This document shows, in pieces, positions 33,705-42,306 of a DNA stretch of 64,000 bases. The first letter of the stretch is position 1, and every line of letters begins with the position of its first letter. A program made the translations under genes and the position numbers. The notes under the pieces were generated by a model. It worked only from the letters and a program-made list of their open reading frames with translations, was not told the origin of the DNA and did no database searches. This stretch comes from Bacteroidetes bacterium GWF2_41_31. Lineage in GTDB: Bacteria; Bacteroidota; Bacteroidia; Bacteroidales; F082. The stretch is taken from positions 124,001 through 188,000 of the forward strand of contig MEOL01000014.1 in the NCBI GenBank assembly GCA_001769215.1. The letters are read 5' to 3'.

Positions 33705-34967
33705 GTGCAAACAGTAAAACTCACACAAAAATCGAAACACGCGATTGGGACTGTTGAACTCCCTGGCTCGAAAAGCATCAGCAACCGGGCGTTGATTATT
33801 GCTGAATTGTCGGGCCAGGATAGCTCCATTGAGAGGTTATCAGAGGCTGATGACACCCGGTTGTTAAAACGTCATTTGGAATTTATCCGTTTCTGGGGAG
33901 CTAGTGACATACCCGCGATTTTGGATGTTGAAAATGCCGGTACGGTAGCGCGATTTCTTACAGCCTTTCTTGTTTCTCATGTTGGCGAGTGGCTCATCAC
34001 GGGAAGTCAACGAATGAAAGAGCGTCCCATTGGTGCACTTGTGGAAGGATTGGTTAATCTGGGAGCCCGAATCAGATATTGTGGAAAAAGTGGGTTCCTG
34101 CCCATTCATATCACAGGGAGTGAAATTTATGGCGGTGAAATCAGGGTGGATACTTCCATGAGTAGCCAGTTTGTAACGGCCATATTGTTGATCGGACCAT
34201 ACCTGGAAGAGGGATTGAAAATAAATTTTACCAAACAGGTTGTTTCTCAGCCTTACATTGGGATGACGGTGGACATGATGAAGGCATTTGGAGCGCACGT
34301 TTCACTTTTCGACGATTGTGTTGTTGTAGACCCACATCCATACAATACAATATATTATGAGGTGGAATCGGATTGGACATCGGCAGCCTATTGGTACGAG
34401 GTTGCGGCACTTTCCGAAAAAGCTGATATTTTTATCCCGGGTCTTTATGAGCATAGCATCCAGGGCGATCGCGTGCTGGCGGAAATATTTGCCTCTCTTG
34501 GCGTAAAAACCCTTTACGAAACCAATGGATTACGGTTGCTGTCGACGGGAAAGGCGACAAAGAAATGTTCATTTGATTTTAAAGATTGTCCAGATCTGGC
34601 GTTACCGGTAATTACTACCTGTGCCGTCCTTGGAACTAAAGCCGTTTTTACGGGTATAAGCCATCTCAAATACAAAGAATCGAATCGCCTGGAGAGCCTG
34701 GGTATCGAATTGGAAAAGGTTGGGGTTCTTCTCCACCAGGAGGAGGATACCTGTTCCCTTTCGTTTGTTGAAAAAAGCAATCCTGATCACCTGGTTTTTA
34801 ATACCTACCACGACCACCGGTTGGCCATGAGTTTTGCTCCATTGGTACTCAAATTCCAAACAATTCAGATCATGGATGCTGAGGTGGTAGCGAAATCTTA
34901 CCCCGGATTTTGGACTGAAATAAATAAACTTGGTTTTGCTGTCTTCACCGAAACCAAAACAGTTTAA
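33705..34967 (+). CDS. aroA: 3-phosphoshikimate 1-carboxyvinyltransferase (EPSP synthase)
   Basis: A 420-residue two-domain enzyme. The start is GTG (MQTVKLTQKS), the only start that keeps the substrate motif LPGSKSISNRALI (about residues 19-31). Further motifs are NAGTVARFLTAFL (about 72), RPIGALVEGL (about 108), DTSMSSQFVTAILL (about 150), SDWTSAAYWYE (about 224) and HDHRLAMSFAPL (about 370). It joins shikimate-3-phosphate and PEP in the sixth shikimate step. The PEP-site block ENAGTVARFLTA differs from the classical LGNAGTAMRPL, as is seen in diverged Bacteroidota AroA; a link to glyphosate tolerance cannot be judged from sequence. It lies 15 bp after aroB. Confidence 0.93.
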   Translation: MQTVKLTQKSKHAIGTVELPGSKSISNRALIIAELSGQDSSIERLSEADDTRLLKRHLEFIRFWGASDIPAILDVENAGTVARFLTAFLVSHVGEWLITGSQRMKERPIGALVEGLVNLGARIRYCGKSGFLPIHITGSEIYGGEIRVDTSMSSQFVTAILLIGPYLEEGLKINFTKQVVSQPYIGMTVDMMKAFGAHVSLFDDCVVVDPHPYNTIYYEVESDWTSAAYWYEVAALSEKADIFIPGLYEHSIQGDRVLAEIFASLGVKTLYETNGLRLLSTGKATKKCSFDFKDCPDLALPVITTCAVLGTKAVFTGISHLKYKESNRLESLGIELEKVGVLLHQEEDTCSLSFVEKSNPDHLVFNTYHDHRLAMSFAPLVLKFQTIQIMDAEVVAKSYPGFWTEINKLGFAVFTETKTV

Positions 34968-34986
34968 ATTTATCGAAAATTAAGTT

Positions 34987-35706
34987 ATGGAAGTTGATAT
35001 TCATATTCCCTGTGTTATTGACCAGTTTTATCCTGAAATGGGATTCAACCTGTTGAAGGTACTTGAGAAGGCAGGTGTAACCACTCATTATCATGAAGGA
35101 CAGACCTGCTGTGGACAATTGGCTTTTGTGGAGGGATTTTGGGAAGAAGCCAAGAGCCTGGGTGAAAAACTGATCACCGAATTTAGCAACAACCGGATGG
35201 TAGTAAGTGCCTCTCCTGCATGCCTGGGATATATAAAAAGCCACTTTGATGAACTGTTTTACAATGGCGCCTATCACAATGAGTACCGCCAGTTGCAAAG
35301 GAATGTATTTGAAATTACTGATTTCCTGGTGAATGTGTTAAATAAAACCACCTTTGGGGCCACTTTTAACCACAAGGTGGCTTTCGTAGAAAATTGCGCT
35401 GCTACCAGAAGCTATGGGCTGAAAAATGAGCCATTGCAATTGCTTGGGAATGTGCATGGATTGACATTGGTAACCCTGGAAAACTGTGAAGACTACTGTA
35501 GTTTTAGCGGTATGTTTGCCAACCGTTTTGAACCCATTGCCGTTGCCATGAGCAAGCAGGTGGTAGAAAGCGCCATCAATGGTGGTGCAGAATATTTGGT
35601 CAGTAACGACCCTGGGTGTTTGCTACATTTGGATGCCTACATTAAAAAACAAGCCTTACCTTTGAAGATAGCACATGTGGTGGATGTGCTGGCGTCGGGG
35701 TATTAA
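34987..35706 (+). CDS. CCG-domain (Fe-S) protein, LutA/YkgE-like
   Basis: A 239-residue cytoplasmic protein with the two-part cysteine-rich domain of heterodisulfide reductase/LutA proteins. Part 1 has IPCVIDQFYPEMG and QTCCGQLAF (about residues 37-45). Part 2 has VENCAATRSYG, then NCEDYCSFSGMFA and NDPGCLLHLD (about 206-215). The second CCG motif is altered to YCSFSG, so one cluster ligand may be missing. LutA works with LutB and LutC in lactate oxidation, but neither is nearby. The gene follows aroA by 19 bp and may be read from the aroB promoter. Function here is unknown. Confidence 0.8.
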   Translation: MEVDIHIPCVIDQFYPEMGFNLLKVLEKAGVTTHYHEGQTCCGQLAFVEGFWEEAKSLGEKLITEFSNNRMVVSASPACLGYIKSHFDELFYNGAYHNEYRQLQRNVFEITDFLVNVLNKTTFGATFNHKVAFVENCAATRSYGLKNEPLQLLGNVHGLTLVTLENCEDYCSFSGMFANRFEPIAVAMSKQVVESAINGGAEYLVSNDPGCLLHLDAYIKKQALPLKIAHVVDVLASGY

Positions 35707-35827
35707 AAATGTAGAAATCAACATGGCGCAAGCGTCCTGCCGGTTCCTGTCGGCATGTGCCTGCCAACAATGACTCCCTTATACCTCAATATCAACGGGT
35801 TGGAGTTTTGTTGCGAATAGATTAATA

Positions 35828-36121
35828 TGGGGTATCCGATCATCTCCCGTAAATAATAATTAGCTTTGTTGGATGAAGTATCCAACAAATACTTGGAAAT
35901 TCAAAGAATAAATCTGATCGACTTGCAGTCGGATAAATCCGGCTGCAATGGATGTCCAAGAAACACATTCATTGTAGATGAATAAACCACAAAAAATTCC
36001 ATTCCTTGCAGCCTGGCTTTAGCCGGCTGTAATAAAAACCTCCTTATGTTTAAGCAACTGATATATTGTAAAATCTGAAAATATCATCAAAAATCAGCAC
36101 GGGAGATGATCGGATACCCCA
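35828..36121. mobile_element. MITE-like element, 294 bp with 23-bp perfect terminal inverted repeats
   Basis: The ends are exact reverse complements: 35828-35850 (TGGGGTATCCGATCATC...) and 36099-36121. Outside them lies the direct repeat ATAGATTAAT at 35817-35826 and 36122-36131, as expected of a target-site duplication. There is no transposase gene inside, so it is non-autonomous. The interior (35911-36037) holds two hairpins of the TTGCAGyC...GGCTGCAA type (35923-35948 and 36006-36032) and a TGTTGGAT/ATCCAACA hairpin near 35877. A diverged reverse copy of the interior is at 53818-53944. Confidence 0.8.
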
Positions 36122-36203
36122 ATAGATTAATGTAAAAAGATAGAAACAAAAACAAGGTATAAATCTCTGTTTAGGAATTATTGACAGAAATACGAAGGTA
36201 AAG

Positions 36204-36446
36204 ATGGTTCATGAGGTACTTTCCTCTGGAGGTATAACACTCTATCCTGGTGTTTATAAGTCAACTTCTACACTTTAAATTCAATCAGGTAATCTAACAC
36301 TTGATACTGAGTGTGATGCAAGTTCCATATGGATATTCCAGGTTGCATCTGACTTCACAACCAATGGAAGAAGCCCCTACCCATCCCTGTCCGGTGGCAG
36401 TGTATTGCTAACAGGTGGTGCTGTGGTTAATAATGTTTATTGGTAG
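36204..36446 (+). pseudogene. remnant of a DUF3494 ice-binding-protein gene
   Basis: Read in the frame of an ATG at 36204, the sequence gives SSGGITLYPGVYKSTSTL, a TAA stop, IQSGNLTLDTECDASSIWIF, QVASDFTTN and GGSVLLTGGAVVNNVYW, then TAG. This follows the ice-binding-like (DUF3494) family, whose members read LTPGVYKSTATL, GNLTLDAQGD, VFIFQIGSTLTT and NVFWQVGSSA. The TAA replaces a sense codon within the conserved run, and the TAG follows the NVYW motif where family members continue with Q. Only about 80 codons remain, with no signal sequence. It starts 72 bp after the MITE-like element. Confidence 0.75.
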
Positions 36447-36549
36447 GAAGGTCTCTCCACCATGTATGCATGATTGAAAAAATCTTTAATACAGAGTCCC
36501 GGTAAATATGCTAAGCAAAATAATTATTTTTATTTCCCGTCAATAGTTG

Positions 36550-36557
36550 TATATTTG
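36550..36557 (+). promoter_or_regulatory. possible -7 element upstream of the signalling block
   Basis: TATATTTG fits TAnnTTTG but lacks a clear -33 partner and lies 304 bp before the PhnD-like gene, so it would need a long leader. The stretch 36447-36861 otherwise shows only low-complexity AT-rich DNA and a doubtful 79-codon frame. Confidence 0.25.
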
Positions 36558-36861
36558 TGTTTAAGGTTGAGGATTATTTGTGCCTATATTGAGCGGTCTA
36601 TATTGATAATGATTACCTGAATAATATGGTACAGGAACATTTTTTCAGAAGAATTCATTCTAATGGCCATTGCCAAAAGTTGGAAAAAAGCGGTAATTCA
36701 TCCAAGTTTAGTATTAAAAATGAATACCAGGTTATCTTCCTGTTATTGAGTTTAAGATGTTTCCCCTCATATTTTTTACACCTCTTCGATCACCTTTTTT
36801 ATTTGGATCGAATCAGAAGATTGTTTGATGTGAAACCATCTGTAATCAGAGAACCTAAACC

Positions 36862-37767
36862 ATGAAAAAGAATCGAAAATATGTATTATTGATCGTGCTG
36901 ACAGTATTGGGATGTGTTCAAAATCCTGAAAAACCGGTGCTACGTTATGGTGTGGAGCCAGACGACATTGAAATTCCTGTATATAGTTTCGCCGTTCATC
37001 CGTTGCATAACCCGAGCAAAATTATTCATGACTATCAGCCTTTGATTGACTATTTGAACACTAAGGCAGAAGGGGCAAAGTTTACGCTTGAGGCTTCGCG
37101 TAATTATGCCTTTTTCGAAGAAAAGTACAAGGCAGGGAAACCTGATTTCTTGTTACCTAACCCATGGCAAACTATTCAGGCGATGAATTTTGGATATGTT
37201 GTTATTGCCATGGCCGGTGAACCTGACGATTTCAAAGGACTTTTTATCGTTCGCAAGGATGGGGGAATTAGAATGCCTCAGGATTTGAAAGGGAGAGTGG
37301 TGAGCTATCCGGCTCCCACCGCGTTGGCCGCTTGCATTATGCCTCAATATTTTTTGCACTCCGCAGGCCTTAATATTTCTTCGGACATTGAAAACAAATA
37401 TGTGGGTTCACAAGAATCGTCAATCATGAATGTGTATATGAAGTTAACCGTTGCCGGAGCCACATGGCCACCTCCCTGGAGGGCATTCCGAAAAGATCAT
37501 CCAAACGAAGCTTCTGAACTGATGGTTATTTGGGAGACCGAACCATTAATCAATAACTCTGTAATGGTGCGCAACGACATCCCTTCCGACATCATCGGGC
37601 AAGTTCAAAAACTCCTGACAGAACTTACTGCCACGGAGGAAGGTCGATCGATTCTTGCAGGGATGGAAACCGCACGTTTTTTACCGGCATCGGATACTGA
37701 TTACAATGTAGTACACGATTATATTGGGCTGTTTGAAAAGAAAGTACGAAAAATTGAAATAAGATGA
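36862..37767 (+). CDS. PhnD-like phosphonate-type substrate-binding lipoprotein
   Basis: A 301-residue lipoprotein (MKKNRKYVLLIVLTVLGC, Cys18), so a periplasmic binding protein tethered to a membrane. The PhnD/SsuA pattern is present: YSFAVHPLHNPSKIIHDYQP (about 48-67), a KPDFLLPNPWQTI block (about 93-105), DLKGRVVSYPAPTALAACI (about 141-159) and a C-terminal ILAGMETARFLPASDTDY. No ABC permease or ATPase is encoded nearby. Its stop overlaps the start of a giant histidine kinase gene (ATGA), so it probably serves as the sensor subunit that presents a ligand to the kinase, not as a transporter part. The ligand is unknown. Confidence 0.82.
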   Translation: MKKNRKYVLLIVLTVLGCVQNPEKPVLRYGVEPDDIEIPVYSFAVHPLHNPSKIIHDYQPLIDYLNTKAEGAKFTLEASRNYAFFEEKYKAGKPDFLLPNPWQTIQAMNFGYVVIAMAGEPDDFKGLFIVRKDGGIRMPQDLKGRVVSYPAPTALAACIMPQYFLHSAGLNISSDIENKYVGSQESSIMNVYMKLTVAGATWPPPWRAFRKDHPNEASELMVIWETEPLINNSVMVRNDIPSDIIGQVQKLLTELTATEEGRSILAGMETARFLPASDTDYNVVHDYIGLFEKKVRKIEIR

Positions 37768-40700
37768 ACCTTCGCGACATCAGAAATTTTATGTTTGGGA
37801 CTCTTCGTGGCCGGCTAATTCTTGGGGTGGCAATTATTCATGCTGTGATGATGACTCTTTTCATCATAGATTTAACGATGCGGCAGAGCAAAATGCTTCT
37901 CAATCGCCAGGTAGAAACGGCGACAGCACTGGCACAGTCGCTTTCAACATCGGCAGCCATTTGGATCGCATCCGATGATGTATCTGGCTTGCAAGAGCTT
38001 GTCGAATCTCAGCGCCTTTATCCCGAACTGATGTTTGCAATATTTACCGATGAACATGGCCTTATTCTCGCACACACCGAAACTGACAAATGCGGGCTCT
38101 ATCTCCTTGATCTGCCTTCCCTATCCAACAAACCGGTGGTAACTAAATCTACTGAAATAATTCAGGTACTCACTCCGGCCCGGCTCGACAATAGGCAAAT
38201 AGGCTGGGTTAGTGTTGGTATCAGCCGGTTGGCAACAGCCGATAAACTAGCTAAAATCAAATTTGGCGGGATAATTTACGCATTAATGGCTATTGCAATC
38301 GGTTCACTTATTGCCTGGTGGATGGGGATTTGGTTTACCAAAAGGTTGTATACTGTCCAAAATACCATTGCCGAAGTTCGAAAAGGGAATTATCAGGCCC
38401 GCTCAAAAATTGAAGGAACCGACGAAGCCGCTTCAATTGCCACCGAATTTAACGTTCTGCTCAACACGTTAACAAGCCAGCATGCGTTACTTTTAGCTTT
38501 AATCAACAGCTCAACCGACATTGTTATTTTCTCATTAGACAAAAACTATTGCTACACTGCCTTTAACAAAAAGCACCGGGCCGAAATGAAAAAAGTGTGG
38601 AAGGTGGACGTTGAAGTTGGGATGAACCTGCTCGAATGTATTCACATCCCACACTTGAAGAAAAACGCAAAACACAGCATGGACAGGGTGCTTGCAGGAG
38701 AAGCATTTAATGAAGTGCAACATCAACCGGAACAGGATATTTACTATGAATTTAGCTGGAACCCAATCTTTCAAGAAAATGAAGTTGTTGGGATTACGGC
38801 TTTTATACGCGACATCACCCTGCAAAAACAAACCGAGCAGAAGCTCAAACTTCTGAATTTCGCATTGAATAGTGTGACGGATGAAGCATTTCTTATCGAC
38901 GAAAGTGCTTGCTTCCAATATGTAAACGACCAGAGTTGTCGGGCCCTGGGTTATAGTGAGGAAGAATTGCTTAAAATGAATGTATCAGAAATCGACCCTG
39001 ATTTTCCATTTGAGAGGTGGCAGCAACATTGGAATATCATCATGGAAACAGGTTTTATGATATTCGAAACCCGCCATAAAACAAAACAAGGAAACAGCTA
39101 TCCTGTTGAGATCAGCGCAAATTATTTTGAATACAACGGACAGGGTTTTAACCTTGCCCTGGCACGTGACATTTCCGACCGTAAGCAAGCTGAAGCAGCA
39201 TTGCGCCAAAGCGAGTGGAGGTACCGCGAAATATTCGATAATGTTCTTGACAGCTTGTTCTTGCTTGAAGTAACATCAGATAAACGCTTCCGCAATCTGG
39301 AAATGAATCCTGCTTTTGAAAAATCTACGGGGTTACCTCGCGAACAATTGATTGGTAAATTCATCGAAGAGACCGTTCCTGAGGAAGTTGCTTCCATTGT
39401 CAATGCCAAATACCGGCATTGTGTGGAAGCAGCTCATCCCATCGAAGAAGAAGTGGAATTGGATCTGCCCGTCGGACGTCGTTATTTTCATTCAACGCTT
39501 ATTCCTGCGCGTGATGAAGCCGGACATATCTATCGCATCATCGGCATTTCGCGTGATATCACAGAGCGCAAACATACGGAAGATGTATTAAAGATAAACG
39601 AAGGACGCTACCGGATGGCTCAAACCATAGGCCATACCGGCAACTGGGAATATAATCTTAAAACAACCTGTTTCTGGGGATCCGATGAAGCCAAACGGAT
39701 ATATGGATTTGATCTTGAAAATGACTCTTTCTCAACTGAAGAAGTCGAAAATTGTATATTGGATAGAGAACGGGTTCACCAGGCATTGGTTGACCTGATT
39801 CAGGAAAATAAGCCCTATAATCTGGAATTTGAAATACATCCTAAAAATTCCTCTGAACCAAAAATAATTTCATCCATTGCCGAATTACAGTGGGACGATC
39901 ATGGCAATCCTTTGCGTGTAGTTGGCGTTATTCAGGATATTACCGAGCGAAAGAGGGCCGAAGAAGCGATAAAAACCTCGTCCTTACGTTTAAATGAAGC
40001 CCAGCGGCTTGCGCATATCGGAAGTTGGGAATTGGATATTATGAACAATATCCTCCATTGGTCGGATGAAATTTACCGCATTTTTGAAATTGACCCCCAT
40101 GAATTTGGTGCATCGTACGAGGCGTTCCTGAATGCTATCCATCCTGACGACCGTGAGTTGGTAAACTTTACTTACACCAATTCGCTCAAAACCAAAATGC
40201 CCTACACCATTGATCACCGGCTTCTTTTCGCAGACGGAAGAATAAAATACGTTCACGAACAATGCGAAACTAATTATGATGATTTTGACAAACCCTTCCG
40301 TTCAGTAGGAATAGTACAGGACATTACCGATAGTAAGCTTATGGAAGACGCCTTGTTTTTCGTTGCCCAACGTGGCTGGCAGACTAGTACGGAAAACTTT
40401 TTTGATGCGCTTGCGCAGTTTCTCGGCGAAAAGCTTGATATGGATTACGTCTTCATCGACAGGATAGATGAGGATCCGGATATGGCGGAGACGGTGGCAC
40501 TGTATGCCAAAGGCACCATCACACCCAACATGCGCTACACGCTCAAGGGCACACCATGCGAAAACGTTATGGGGCGGCAGCTATGCGTTTATCCGTGTAG
40601 TATTCAGCAACTATTTCCCGAAGATACCCTATTGCCCGGAATGGATGCTGAAAGTTATACCGGACTTCCACTGTGGGATTCATCGGGACGTCCGATAGGC

Positions 40701-41570
40701 CTGATCGCGGTCATAAGCTGTAGCCCGCTTACCAACGCTGCACAGGTCACCCAACTACTGCAACTGGTGGCGATACGTGCTGCCGCCGAACTTGAGCGCA
40801 AGCAGGCCGAGGAAGAAATCCTAAAACTGAATCAGGAACTCGAACAACGTGTTAAGGATCGTACGGCTCAGCTTGAATCTGCCAATAAAGAGCTCGAAGC
40901 CTTTTCGTATTCAGTTTCGCACGACCTGCGTGCACCCTTGCGCAGCATCGATGGCTTTAGTCTGGCACTGATTGAAGATTATCATGACAGGATTGATGAT
41001 CAGGGATTGAACTATTTGCAACGGGTGCGTATGGCCACACAACGTATGGCACAACTCATTGATGATATGCTTAGTCTTTCACGCGTCAACCGCGGCGAGA
41101 TGAATATTCAGGAAGTTCATTTGAGCAAGATGGTTCAGGAAATTGCCGATGAACTGCACGAAACTCAACCAGAGCGTAAGGTAGACTTCATTGTACAACA
41201 AGGGATTAAGGTTCGTGGAGACGAACATCTTTTAAGAATTGTTTTGGTTAACCTGCTGGGGAATGCATGGAAGTTTACTTCGAAACACCTGAATGCCCGC
41301 ATCGAGTTTGGCATGCTGCAACAAGATGGGATGCCGGTATATTTTGTTCGTGATGATGGTGCCGGTTTCGACATGAATTATGCACAAAAACTTTTTGGCG
41401 CGTTTCAACGACTGCATACAGTAAATGAATTCCCCGGAACAGGCATCGGATTGGCCATAGTGCAGCGGATTATTCGCCGGCATAAAGGTAAAGTGTGGGG
41501 CGAAGGAGAAGTTGAAAACCTGACTGCGGGTAATTCAGGAGGAGCTACGTTTTATTTCACAATTGCTTAA
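37764..41570 (+). CDS. membrane-bound HAMP/PAS/GAF sensor histidine kinase
   Basis: A 1268-residue kinase. There are two membrane helices (about 17-37 and 170-190) with a periplasmic sensor loop between them, and a HAMP domain (about 190-245). Five PAS segments follow (about 245-860), each ending in an RDITERK-like string, then a GAF domain (about 860-1010) and a coiled coil. The HisKA domain has SVSHDLRAPLRSIDGF (His about 1053). The HATPase domain has N box LGNAWKFTSKH (about 1165), G1 DDGAGFDM and G2 GTGIGLAIVQ. It overlaps the PhnD-like gene by 4 nt, so the periplasmic loop probably reads that protein. All catalytic boxes are intact. The partner response regulator is probably at 49142 or elsewhere. 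Confidence 0.92.
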   Translation: MNLRDIRNFMFGTLRGRLILGVAIIHAVMMTLFIIDLTMRQSKMLLNRQVETATALAQSLSTSAAIWIASDDVSGLQELVESQRLYPELMFAIFTDEHGLILAHTETDKCGLYLLDLPSLSNKPVVTKSTEIIQVLTPARLDNRQIGWVSVGISRLATADKLAKIKFGGIIYALMAIAIGSLIAWWMGIWFTKRLYTVQNTIAEVRKGNYQARSKIEGTDEAASIATEFNVLLNTLTSQHALLLALINSSTDIVIFSLDKNYCYTAFNKKHRAEMKKVWKVDVEVGMNLLECIHIPHLKKNAKHSMDRVLAGEAFNEVQHQPEQDIYYEFSWNPIFQENEVVGITAFIRDITLQKQTEQKLKLLNFALNSVTDEAFLIDESACFQYVNDQSCRALGYSEEELLKMNVSEIDPDFPFERWQQHWNIIMETGFMIFETRHKTKQGNSYPVEISANYFEYNGQGFNLALARDISDRKQAEAALRQSEWRYREIFDNVLDSLFLLEVTSDKRFRNLEMNPAFEKSTGLPREQLIGKFIEETVPEEVASIVNAKYRHCVEAAHPIEEEVELDLPVGRRYFHSTLIPARDEAGHIYRIIGISRDITERKHTEDVLKINEGRYRMAQTIGHTGNWEYNLKTTCFWGSDEAKRIYGFDLENDSFSTEEVENCILDRERVHQALVDLIQENKPYNLEFEIHPKNSSEPKIISSIAELQWDDHGNPLRVVGVIQDITERKRAEEAIKTSSLRLNEAQRLAHIGSWELDIMNNILHWSDEIYRIFEIDPHEFGASYEAFLNAIHPDDRELVNFTYTNSLKTKMPYTIDHRLLFADGRIKYVHEQCETNYDDFDKPFRSVGIVQDITDSKLMEDALFFVAQRGWQTSTENFFDALAQFLGEKLDMDYVFIDRIDEDPDMAETVALYAKGTITPNMRYTLKGTPCENVMGRQLCVYPCSIQQLFPEDTLLPGMDAESYTGLPLWDSSGRPIGLIAVISCSPLTNAAQVTQLLQLVAIRAAAELERKQAEEEILKLNQELEQRVKDRTAQLESANKELEAFSYSVSHDLRAPLRSIDGFSLALIEDYHDRIDDQGLNYLQRVRMATQRMAQLIDDMLSLSRVNRGEMNIQEVHLSKMVQEIADELHETQPERKVDFIVQQGIKVRGDEHLLRIVLVNLLGNAWKFTSKHLNARIEFGMLQQDGMPVYFVRDDGAGFDMNYAQKLFGAFQRLHTVNEFPGTGIGLAIVQRIIRRHKGKVWGEGEVENLTAGNSGGATFYFTIA

Positions 41571-41574
41571 TAAA

Positions 41575-41580
41575 AGGAGG
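41575..41580 (+). promoter_or_regulatory. strong Shine-Dalgarno sequence for the MEDS gene
   Basis: AGGAGG lies 6 nt before the ATG at 41587. Bacteroidota genes rarely use such strong SD sites, so it decides the start of the MEDS gene against the in-frame upstream start at 41563. Confidence 0.7.
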
Positions 41581-41586
41581 TTTATT

Positions 41587-42210
41587 ATGAGCGAATTAAA
41601 AAAAGAACTGCAGATGGGATTTACACATGAACACTTTCCTGAATCATGTCATATATGCCTGATTTATGAAAATGAACAACAACGACATAAAATCGTTTCC
41701 GAATATATTGCTGCAGGGCTCAAACAAGGTGAACTGGTTCGGTATTTTAATGACACTACAACCCCTGAAACAATCCGATCCTGGTTGTTAGAACTTGGGG
41801 TAGAAAGTTCAGAAGCTGAACAAAATGGATCGTTCGGTTTGTCCGATGCTGAAAAGGCGTACTGTCCTGACGGAGAATTCGAACCACAGAAAATGATTGA
41901 CAGGGCTGTTCAGCGCTATGGAATTGCAAAAAAAGCAGGTTTTACAGGCTCGCGCGCTTGTGGCGAAATGAGTTGGGCGCTTAAAGATATTCCTGGTTCC
42001 GATCGGTTATTGGAATATGAAGTCTTACTCAACACAATCACCAGTTCCTTTCCGCATAACGGCATGTGCCAATACGATGCCCGCCTTTTCGACGGTGCAA
42101 CAATATTTAAAGTGCTACAGGTACACCCGTATATTATTGCTCAGGGCCAGATAGTTCGAAACCCGTATTACATAAAACCTGAAGATTTTTTAGCTGAGAA
42201 AAAATCATGA
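41587..42210 (+). CDS. MEDS-domain sensory protein
   Basis: About 207 residues from the SD-preceded ATG. The MEDS (DcmR-type sensory) pattern is seen in HICLIYENEQQRHKIVSEYI, then GLKQGELVRYFND (about 50-62), TGSRACGEMSWAL (about 128-140) and LLEYEVLLN. Cysteines occur in SCHICL, SRACGEM and MCQYD. MEDS domains occur in methanogen/methylotroph regulators and are thought to sense hydrocarbon derivatives. Here the domain stands alone with no HTH or kinase part, directly after the PhnD-coupled kinase gene. It is probably a soluble regulator or sensor for the kinases around it; this is inference from position. Confidence 0.8.
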   Translation: MSELKKELQMGFTHEHFPESCHICLIYENEQQRHKIVSEYIAAGLKQGELVRYFNDTTTPETIRSWLLELGVESSEAEQNGSFGLSDAEKAYCPDGEFEPQKMIDRAVQRYGIAKKAGFTGSRACGEMSWALKDIPGSDRLLEYEVLLNTITSSFPHNGMCQYDARLFDGATIFKVLQVHPYIIAQGQIVRNPYYIKPEDFLAEKKS

Positions 42211-42306
42211 AAATCTACCCGTGGTTAATCATTGTCGAAATGAAAAATTCTTGATAGTCGGTAAAGTAAGTTGACTAAATAAATTCAAATATAGGAATGC
42301 AAAAAC

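Noticed and set aside
36626..36865. 79-codon frame before the PhnD-like gene
   Set aside because: It overlaps the next start, has no recognisable family and mixed composition typical of chance frames in AT-rich DNA.
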